Part shown: positions 16,247 through 22,545 of the stretch, one piece after another
Numbering within the stretch: position 1 is the stretch's first letter
Layout: each line of letters begins with the position of its first letter
Origin: Pseudomonadota bacterium
Lineage (GTDB): Bacteria > Pseudomonadota > Gammaproteobacteria > Steroidobacterales > Steroidobacteraceae
Assembly: GCA_021820785.1 (NCBI GenBank)
Contig: JAKADE010000006.1
Coordinates: 1-22,545 of the forward strand
Length of the DNA stretch: 22,545 bases
Reading direction: 5' to 3'
The notes under the pieces: model-generated
What the model saw: only the letters and a program-made list of their open reading frames with translations
What the model was told of the DNA's origin: nothing
The model's database searches: none
Position numbers and translations under genes: made by a program

Positions 16247-18928
16247 ATGGTGTTTGATGTTCACAGCCTGACTCATCGCCGCGCGAACAGACTTCATGCG
16301 CGCCTTCATCACTTTCTTTCTGCATCGCTCTGTGCGCTCCCGCTTGCGTTCGCAACGCCCGCACTCGCCGGAGTTCTCGATCACGTCACCGCATTTCAAA
16401 TTCAACCGGAAGGACTCCGTCAGGCACTGCTCGCCTTCGGACGGCAGGCGCACCTGCAGATCATCTTCCATGGTGCCGAGCATACGGAACGTGCGGCTCC
16501 GGGAGTGTCGGGGCGATATACCGCCCGCGAAGCCATCGCGCGATTGCTGAAAGGGACACCCCTCACGTACTTCGTCACGGATCGGACCGTTGAGATCTTC
16601 CCGATTGCTGGCGGTGAGGTCCCGCGGAGTGAGACCTCCGGTGGTTCGCCGGCGTTGACCGGGAAGGAAGGCCCGAGTGAACGCACGTTGAAGAAGCATC
16701 GCGGATCCGGCAATGCGGAGACGCCACCGGTTCTGCAGCAGGTCATTGTCACCGGCAGTCACATCAGCGGGGGACCCCCGCCGTCGGAACCGATCATCAG
16801 CATCACGGCACGCCAGATCCGGGAGTCGGGATACCAGAGCGTCGAGCAGCTGATGGCGTCGCTGCCGGAGAACCTGCATTCGATCGGATCCGAGGTGAAC
16901 AATCTTCCCACGCAGAATAATGCCGGAAATGAGGCGGACGGATCTGGCGTCGATCTGTTGGGAATGGGGTATGACTCCACCCTCGTGCTGGTCAATGGAC
17001 ACCGGCTTGCGCCTGCCGGAATCAACGGGGCGTTTACCGACATTTCGGTCATTCCGCTGAGTATGATCAAGCGCATTGATGTGGTGACCGATGGCGCATC
17101 AGCCGTCTACGGATCAGATGCCATGGGGGGCGTCGTCAACTACATCCTGAAGGACAGGCAGGAGGGCGGCGCAACGTCTGTGGAATATGGGTCCGTAACA
17201 CACGGGAGTCTCAACGATTATCGCGCGTCTCAGTCCTACGGAATCAATTGGGCCTCCGGGCACGCACTGATAGCGTACGAATATCACGACGAGACGCCAT
17301 TGAATGCAGATGATCGTCCGTACAGCTTCAATTCAGTCCCGGGGCAACTCACCCCGTCGATGACGACAAATAGTGTCTATCTGACCGGAAACGAATCTCT
17401 GGGTAGAGATGTCTCTCTCAACGGTTCGGCCTTCTACTCACATCGCCGGGATTCCACCCTCGTCACCGCCGGAATTACCCTGGGCGCATACGTCGGGGTC
17501 ACTCAGTATTCGTACTCGATCGGTGCCGATGCATCGCTTCCTGATCACTGGATGCTGCGTGCGCATGGTTCGTATGGCGGTAACGATTCGCATACGACAT
17601 CCACGGAAGGTCTAATTGCAGGGGATAATGTGCTCTCCACCGGATCGCTCGTCGGGAGTGGGCCAATGTTCCAGATGCCCGGCGGAACTGCAAAAGCGGC
17701 GATCGGCGTGCAGTACCGTAGAAATTCCCTGTCAGCGTACTTCACGGGCCTCTATGACGAACAGGATATTCACAAGAGTCGAGAAGTCGACTCGGCGTTC
17801 GTCGAAGGCGAGATTCCATTGCTGGGAACTCGCAACGAAGGGCTCCATGGACAGAAGCTCAATGTCGACATTGCGGCTCGCATTGATCACTACTCGGACT
17901 TCGGGTCCACGACGAATCCTCGGATCGGGATTGCATGGCAGCCGACACAGGGAATCAAGTTCAGAGGAACTCTCAGTAGATCGTTCAAGGCACCAAATTT
18001 CTACGAACTCTACGGTGGTATCTATACCTATTTAGTAAATTCTCCGGAAGCAACGCTGCCGACCGGACAGTCGACCGCTGCGCTTGTGCGAGTAGGCGCG
18101 AATCCAGGGCTCACAGCGGAGCGCTCTACTGAGTGGACTGTAGGTGTCGATTTGCGACCGCGAGCGGTCGAAGGTCTGCAGGCGCACATTACCTATTATG
18201 ATGCGCATTTCACGGACAAAATCGAGAATACGATCATTCCTCTATTGAATGCGCTGGGTAATGAAAATCTCTATTCGGTCTACATCCAGCAAAACCCATC
18301 GCTTTTGGAGCTCGAGCAGTCTGTCAATAGCTCGAATACTTACATCAATCTGACGGCTTATCCAGGGTATGGGCCGCCCAGACTGCTCTCCGATGCAACG
18401 GCGATCGTTGATGATCGATTTCAGAACGTTGGGACAAGTCGAACCAAAGGAGTGCTGACCACTCTCGAGTATACGCACGAGATCGATGGATACCGATATG
18501 ACGCGGGATTCAGTGGGGCGTACATCTTTGCATTCGACAATCGAATCGTTTCCGGGGCGTCATCCTTCAGCACACTTGGAATATTCGGGCGGCCTGTCAA
18601 CTTCAGGGGGCGACTTTCTGTCGGGCTTCACCATAAGGCATGGGGGATTGCGGCATTCACGAACTACGTCAATCGATACGAAGACACGTCCGGACCGACA
18701 CCCGTTCCGATTGCGTCTTGGACCACATTCGACTTCACGGCATCGTATCGGCTGTTTGACGGAAATGACCACTGGGGACACCCAATGCTAGATCTGTCCT
18801 GCATCAATTGTGCAGATCGGGCGCCGCCGGAAGTCTCACAGATAACGAGCAGCATGCTGGGGTACGACGGTGCAAACGCCAACCCCCTGGGTAGATTCAT
18901 CAGTGCCACGGTCTCCATAAGATGGTGA
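16247..18928 (+). CDS. TonB-dependent receptor with STN signalling domain (lasso-type cluster)
   Basis: This 893-residue outer-membrane protein has a long N-terminal region and signal peptide ending at ATPALA (about residue 41). A secretin/TonB short N-terminal (STN) domain follows (about 42-115; FQIQPEGLRQALLAFGRQAHLQ, then a GxYTAREAIARLLKGT helix). A linker leads to a TonB-box-like QQVIVTGSH (about 165-173). The plug (about 178-310, including GYDSTLVLVNGHRLAP, DVVTDGASAVYGSDAMGGVVNY) and the barrel ending in SATVSIRW complete it. The STN domain marks it as a transducer that signals to FecR. Its place just after fecI-fecR and before an isopeptidase suggests that the ligand is a lasso peptide. 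Plug motifs resemble receptors for peptides and large ligands, but ligand identity is inferred from context. Confidence 0.92.
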   Translation: MVFDVHSLTHRRANRLHARLHHFLSASLCALPLAFATPALAGVLDHVTAFQIQPEGLRQALLAFGRQAHLQIIFHGAEHTERAAPGVSGRYTAREAIARLLKGTPLTYFVTDRTVEIFPIAGGEVPRSETSGGSPALTGKEGPSERTLKKHRGSGNAETPPVLQQVIVTGSHISGGPPPSEPIISITARQIRESGYQSVEQLMASLPENLHSIGSEVNNLPTQNNAGNEADGSGVDLLGMGYDSTLVLVNGHRLAPAGINGAFTDISVIPLSMIKRIDVVTDGASAVYGSDAMGGVVNYILKDRQEGGATSVEYGSVTHGSLNDYRASQSYGINWASGHALIAYEYHDETPLNADDRPYSFNSVPGQLTPSMTTNSVYLTGNESLGRDVSLNGSAFYSHRRDSTLVTAGITLGAYVGVTQYSYSIGADASLPDHWMLRAHGSYGGNDSHTTSTEGLIAGDNVLSTGSLVGSGPMFQMPGGTAKAAIGVQYRRNSLSAYFTGLYDEQDIHKSREVDSAFVEGEIPLLGTRNEGLHGQKLNVDIAARIDHYSDFGSTTNPRIGIAWQPTQGIKFRGTLSRSFKAPNFYELYGGIYTYLVNSPEATLPTGQSTAALVRVGANPGLTAERSTEWTVGVDLRPRAVEGLQAHITYYDAHFTDKIENTIIPLLNALGNENLYSVYIQQNPSLLELEQSVNSSNTYINLTAYPGYGPPRLLSDATAIVDDRFQNVGTSRTKGVLTTLEYTHEIDGYRYDAGFSGAYIFAFDNRIVSGASSFSTLGIFGRPVNFRGRLSVGLHHKAWGIAAFTNYVNRYEDTSGPTPVPIASWTTFDFTASYRLFDGNDHWGHPMLDLSCINCADRAPPEVSQITSSMLGYDGANANPLGRFISATVSIRW

Positions 18929-19278
18929 TCTGAGTAGCGCACGTGGCTTGCGCAAGGACGCGCTCGCACGCGCTCGGCGCATCAGTAAACAGCAGACGGT
19001 CTCTCAGTCATTGATCATTCGCCGAAACTCGGGAATGGGATTTACCCTGGGCATCGTTGATCGGACTTGCGGGTCCTGCAAATCATGGGGCCGGCAAAAA
19101 GAATGACCCGTGAGCGAACTGCCGGTGATTGGCGCGATCCCGACGACTTGCAGATTGAAAACGAATCGAATGTTCCGGAGTGCCGAACCGTACCGGTGGT
19201 GATCCGATGGCAGCTCTGCTGTGAACTTGGGGAGCGCGTATCGGTGCGCACGTGAATAGTAAATCGTGGAGTCTTGAT
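18929..19278. other. Intergenic region before the isopeptidase gene
   Basis: These 350 bases hold no convincing gene. A weak GCGCA/TGCGC hairpin (18937-18941 with 18949-18953) follows the receptor stop. A 62-codon frame (TTG at 19067 to 19255) and a minus-strand frame were inspected as possible lasso precursors and rejected. The gap is long for an operon, so the isopeptidase may have its own promoter, but none could be assigned by eye. Confidence 0.45.
19268..19271 (+). promoter_or_regulatory. Ribosome binding site fixing the isopeptidase start
   Basis: GGAG lies 7 bases before the ATG at 19279. The alternative GTG at 19252 has no ribosome site at normal spacing and would add nine residues before the signal peptide. 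Confidence 0.65.
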
Positions 19279-21363
19279 ATGCGGAAGAACGTGACGTCGG
19301 CGGCCGCGCATGTGCCAGTTAGCGTACTCGCTTTCCTGGTGATGCTTGCATGTCTTACAACCTGCGTGCGCGCCGAAGCGAAAAGCGGCGGACAGCCGTG
19401 GGTGGTGATGTCGTATGCGCTATCGCCAGGTGGTACAAAATTGGCCGAAGTGGAGCGAAATGGTTCCGGTTCGCACGGAATCGAGTGCATAGCGATCAGG
19501 GACACCGGGGGCGACCGCGTAAGCGTCGTATTCAAGGGGCGCGGAATTGGAACCGTACTGTGGCGAAATGCCAGGACTATTCTGTTCTCGCAATATGGCT
19601 CGGTGAACGAAATTAGATGGGAGAATATTTTCAGCCGTGCACAGGGGATTCTGCTTCAGGGCAAGCGTCCCTTTAACTTCTCAGCCTACGACCGACGTCG
19701 GGGACTACTGGCGTATTCGTATGCCGTTCCCTGGAGTTGGCGAGGAAGAAACTCTGTCCGTGTCAAGGGCGGGATGACAACGCTCGAGCTCATTTCGCCG
19801 AGCTGGGCCCGATGGCCAGTGGTTGAACGGATTGGGGCAGTCAGGCTGGTGCGTAAGTCGCGAGGATTGCGGGCAAAGAATATTCATCTCGCAATTACCC
19901 GGTTCAAGCTTGCGCCGCAGCTCATATGGAACGACGGGCGACTTTTGGGGCTGGTGACAGCACTGAAATCTGTCCGCACCAAAATCTACGATATAGAGTC
20001 CGGAGTGAGAATTGATCGGGATGTCCCGTTATTCAGAATTAACTCAATGTTCGCATCCCCTCGCGGCCGACTCGTGCTGGTATCGAACCGCATGGAACCG
20101 GATCGATCCAGCAAGACTAAATGCGGTTGCGTTGGTTCATTGAAGGTCTTTGTCTTGCATCCGCGCGGCGGGCTAAGAGAAGCGTCGGCCTTGACTGCCG
20201 GGCGATTCATCCGGGAGGTGGGAGGAGTATGGTTCTCGGGAAACGATCGGGTATTTATCGACTCGCTGGGATTTCAGCGGCCCGGAGGCGTAAACCGTTG
20301 GCGTATCGATGAGGTGAATACCAAGACGGATACCCTCATGAGAGTGATTCGTTGGCCTCATGGTGATCTGGGGGGCTATGGGCGCGCGTGCCAATTTGAC
20401 GCAGATAGGGCGCGGGCCGTCTGTATTGCACAAACACTGAGAGATCCGCCTAGACTGGTGGAGATCAATCTAGATTCCGGGGAGATGACGAGTCTTGGAA
20501 AATTGGATCCACGGGAGCATGCACTCAATTATAGATTCAAAGCCGTCAGGGTGCCGTCTAGCTTCGGAACGTATAGTACGGGATTTCTAGCGGTTCCGGT
20601 CGGATCGGCGGGACGGTCCGTACCATTGGCGGTCATGGCATATGGATTTTCCGAGAGCTACTCGAAGTATGCGCAGTGGATTACGTCATACCCCGTTGCG
20701 AGACTCGTCCACGCGGGGATCGCGGTGATGCTCGTCAACTGGGCGAACATTGACGACAGGGGTTTTGGGAATTTCATGGCGTCGAAGCGCGCACAGGAGA
20801 GTGCACTCTCGACGTTCGCGCACGCGATTCCAGCGGCGGAATCTGCCGGAGTTCATGTGAGTAGGGCGATGGTGATGGGATGGAGTTTCGGAGGCATGTT
20901 TGCGGCAGATGCCATAGAGCGGCTGCATCAGTATGTGGCCGCAGAAGTCGGAGATCCGGCAGATTACAATGTGACGGAGTTTGCGCTTGGGGGATCGCTA
21001 TGGAGGCGAGAGTCGTCGATCTTCTTCGGCGGGGCGCCGGTAGGGAATAATATAACGCGCTATCAATACTTCGATCCCGCGGGAAGCGGAAAGCCGGCGA
21101 ATGGACCGGTATTACTGGAGTTCGTGAGTAGAAATCCGGATGCAGGACAGTTGCTTGAGGAATGGAAAGCGACTGGCACGACCGTAGAGGCATTCGCTTA
21201 TCGACGAAGCGTTCATTGGCTCAGTGTGCCTGCCGAGGCAAGAATCTCAAGGAAGCGCAATCTCTATTGGGCAGAATTAAACTTACTGGGGCCTGGTGCC
21301 GTATCGCCCGCACAGCTGCATAGCGTTGGATTGTCTATTCCCAAAGCGGTAGTTCCACGGTAG
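19279..21363 (+). CDS. Secreted S9-family peptidase, probable lasso peptide isopeptidase
   Basis: This 694-residue protein combines a signal peptide (about 1-32, cleavage near CVRA), an N-terminal beta-propeller-like region (about 40-430) and a C-terminal alpha/beta-hydrolase domain (about 435-672) of the prolyl oligopeptidase family. The nucleophile is Ser536 in MGWSFGGM; the catalytic His is probably His646 in SVHWLSVP. The ending HWLSVPAEARISRKRNLYW..LLG has the spacing of the HxKxxPxxR...RNxxW tail seen in lasso peptide isopeptidases of the AtxE type, which cut the macrolactam bond and linearise the lasso. The acid residue is not at an obvious place (Asp621 is the nearest candidate). Its neighbours, an STN receptor with FecI/FecR on one side and a lasso-cyclase-like gene on the other, support the call. 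Another S9 peptidase is the alternative. GC content is clearly lower than in the nag genes. Confidence 0.85.
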   Translation: MRKNVTSAAAHVPVSVLAFLVMLACLTTCVRAEAKSGGQPWVVMSYALSPGGTKLAEVERNGSGSHGIECIAIRDTGGDRVSVVFKGRGIGTVLWRNARTILFSQYGSVNEIRWENIFSRAQGILLQGKRPFNFSAYDRRRGLLAYSYAVPWSWRGRNSVRVKGGMTTLELISPSWARWPVVERIGAVRLVRKSRGLRAKNIHLAITRFKLAPQLIWNDGRLLGLVTALKSVRTKIYDIESGVRIDRDVPLFRINSMFASPRGRLVLVSNRMEPDRSSKTKCGCVGSLKVFVLHPRGGLREASALTAGRFIREVGGVWFSGNDRVFIDSLGFQRPGGVNRWRIDEVNTKTDTLMRVIRWPHGDLGGYGRACQFDADRARAVCIAQTLRDPPRLVEINLDSGEMTSLGKLDPREHALNYRFKAVRVPSSFGTYSTGFLAVPVGSAGRSVPLAVMAYGFSESYSKYAQWITSYPVARLVHAGIAVMLVNWANIDDRGFGNFMASKRAQESALSTFAHAIPAAESAGVHVSRAMVMGWSFGGMFAADAIERLHQYVAAEVGDPADYNVTEFALGGSLWRRESSIFFGGAPVGNNITRYQYFDPAGSGKPANGPVLLEFVSRNPDAGQLLEEWKATGTTVEAFAYRRSVHWLSVPAEARISRKRNLYWAELNLLGPGAVSPAQLHSVGLSIPKAVVPR

Positions 21364-21494
21364 CCGAATAGCTGTGGGGCGGGCCGCCGATGGTGTAGAG
21401 CGGGCCGCGACGCTTCCGAGTGGACCGTCATGCGATATGTTGTGGCTGTCCGATGCCGTGTATTGCGATAACGCGCGCATGATGCGGCCTCGGC
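21364..21494. other. Convergent intergenic gap without visible terminator or B gene
   Basis: This 131-base gap separates the two convergent stop codons. It contains a repeated GCGGGCCGC element (near 21378 and 21400) but no good stem with a T-run in either direction. There is no room for a leader-peptidase (B) gene. Confidence 0.6.
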
Positions 21495-22545
21495 CTATGG
21501 TATGTGCCCCGAGGACCATGTTCGTGACCAAATTTCGGCGGCGATGGCTGCGCAGAGCGGTAGAACCTGGTGGGACTGAAGGACCGAATCTCTGTTTTGA
21601 ATGGTTCTGATGAGTGATGGGTCGAGTAGGTTCTGGGTTCGCAGGGCGCCGTCATGGAGAACATCATGCACAAATGGAAGACTGCGCTGAAGTATTCCGG
21701 TGAGGCTGTGCGTCGTTTCGCCCTTTGCTTCGCGATTAAGGATGGCTGGCGGCAATGTGTTCGCGAATGCGCGTCGAGCAAGCCCCCGCGTCTGACCGCT
21801 ATGCAGCAGAGTATAGACTGGGACTCGCAGGATCAATTCAATTAGGGGCTGGGAAAGTAGTGGATGACGAGTCATGGAGTCGAGTGATCCCGGAATTCCA
21901 TGATGGCGGTGGAGCACTTCCGAGAGCAATCCGATCTGCTCGCGCTTGCCGGGTAGTGAGTCGAGTGGTTGAGCCAGCCAGGGATGGATGGATCGTAGGC
22001 TTTCGTCACGTTGCGCATCGGGGAATGCCCGGAACCGCATTGATCGATGCGCGGCAAGGCGTAGGATGTGGAGAAAGGAGTTGTAGAGAAGAATTGGAAT
22101 GCACGTTCCAGTCAGCCTAGAGGAGTCTAACGCGATAGATAGAGTATTTCGGTTCAGGCCGTAAGAGTCCAAATAGTCTATGAGTCCATAGTTGCTTCGA
22201 TACGCGATGAATAGGTGGTCTCCGCCTTCGCCAGTCCATATCGAATCAAAGTGGTGTAACGATTGAAGATGGGCGAGATATGAGGACTCCACGGGATACA
22301 GGAGTGATTGAACATACGGCTTTGCGCCGAATGGGATGTCAAAGCACAAGTGATCCAATGTGTAGCTCGAAAAGCCCCATGGCCATTCGATAAGCGGTGC
22401 GGGGGAGGCCTGGGATGCAAGTCTTGCGTACGCGCGTTCGTCCTCTGCAGGGCCTTCGGCGAATCGGTTGATACAGAGGACGCTGGGTTTGGGGTTGCTG
22501 CGGGTGAGAAGTGCCAGGATTAAGGATGAGTCGAATCCGCCGGAT
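21495..22545 (-). CDS. Asparagine-synthetase-like lasso cyclase (C protein), 5' end off window
   Basis: The frame is open from the right window edge to a TAG at 21495, giving 349 residues of the C-terminal synthetase domain. It opens with the ATP-binding PP-loop SGGFDSS, followed by DERAYA, a second nucleotide-site motif WTGEGGDHLF, and the cyclase-type segment HPLLSQPLIELILRVP, then ARRAFANTLPPAILNREAKGETTH. The HPLLSQPL...ARRAFA...LP..I..R..KG..TH order is typical of lasso peptide C proteins, which adenylate an Asp/Glu side chain of the precursor and form the macrolactam. The N-terminal glutaminase-like half (roughly 230-250 residues) must lie beyond 22545. It converges on the isopeptidase, with 131 bases between the stops and no B gene after it. 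An ordinary asparagine synthetase is less likely given the neighbours. Confidence 0.85.
   Translation of the reverse strand, partial: SGGFDSSLILALLTRSNPKPSVLCINRFAEGPAEDERAYARLASQASPAPLIEWPWGFSSYTLDHLCFDIPFGAKPYVQSLLYPVESSYLAHLQSLHHFDSIWTGEGGDHLFIAYRSNYGLIDYLDSYGLNRNTLSIALDSSRLTGTCIPILLYNSFLHILRLAAHRSMRFRAFPDAQRDESLRSIHPWLAQPLDSLPGKREQIGLLSEVLHRHHGIPGSLDSMTRHPLLSQPLIELILRVPVYTLLHSGQTRGLARRAFANTLPPAILNREAKGETTHSLTGILQRSLPFVHDVLHDGALRTQNLLDPSLIRTIQNRDSVLQSHQVLPLCAAIAAEIWSRTWSSGHIP

Noticed and set aside
19067..19255. 62-codon plus-strand frame just upstream of the isopeptidase, with a Thr-Ala before Gly and an Asp eight residues on (TAGDWRDPDD), like a lasso leader/core junction
   Set aside because: The core would be over 40 residues, the start is a TTG without a ribosome site, and the precursor normally lies beside the cyclase and B genes. 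The match is probably chance.
19042..19311. Minus-strand 89-codon frame with TTGTV, checked as a lasso precursor
   Set aside because: No Asp/Glu at core positions 7-9, and it runs across the isopeptidase start on the opposite strand.
21495..22358. Cyclase starting at the TTG at 22358
   Set aside because: The same frame remains open to the window edge and there encodes the essential SGGFDSS PP-loop, so the gene starts outside the window.

Overview
The window is high-GC DNA from a Gram-negative bacterium that relies heavily on TonB-dependent outer-membrane receptors (two are present, each over 890 residues). Secreted lipoproteins, a NagQ-type GntR regulator, a TonB receptor beside GlcNAc genes and a FecI/FecR pair suggest a gammaproteobacterium of Xanthomonadales, Nevskiales or Steroidobacter type. 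A Caulobacter-like alphaproteobacterium cannot be excluded. No rRNA, tRNA, CRISPR or insertion sequence was seen.

Left edge (1-2086, minus strand): two lipoprotein genes. The first runs off the window. The second carries three DUF4397-like repeats. A nested GC-rich stem-loop separates them from the next operon.

Region 2195-13976 is a chitin / N-acetylglucosamine locus. On the minus strand, nagQ, nagB-II and nagA form a tightly overlapping operon. Divergently, on the plus strand, lie a TonB-dependent receptor, then (after a strong hairpin) a secreted GH18 chitinase, a fused EIIA-HPr-EI phosphotransferase and an EIIC-EIIB permease. Inferred flow: GH18 cuts chitin oligomers, the receptor brings them across the outer membrane, and the PTS imports GlcNAc as GlcNAc-6-P. 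NagA then deacetylates it and NagB-II converts GlcN-6-P to Fru-6-P. Two matching tandem operators of the form TGGTATT-N4-TGGnAT(T/C) in the divergent intergenic region are the likely control sites of NagQ.

Region 14430-22545 is most simply read as one flank of a lasso-peptide biosynthesis and uptake cluster. It encodes an ECF sigma factor (FecI type), its FecR anti-sigma partner, a TonB receptor with the N-terminal STN signalling domain, a secreted prolyl-oligopeptidase-family enzyme resembling lasso peptide isopeptidases, and, convergently, the C-terminal part of an asparagine-synthetase-like lasso cyclase cut by the right edge. Neither a precursor gene nor a B (leader protease / RRE) gene is visible. 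They should lie beyond the right edge. In the model, an extracellular lasso peptide is bound by the receptor, the signal passes through STN, FecR and FecI, and the imported peptide is opened by the isopeptidase. GC content falls gradually from very high in the nag genes to about 50% or less in the isopeptidase and cyclase genes, which fits a different evolutionary history for this part.
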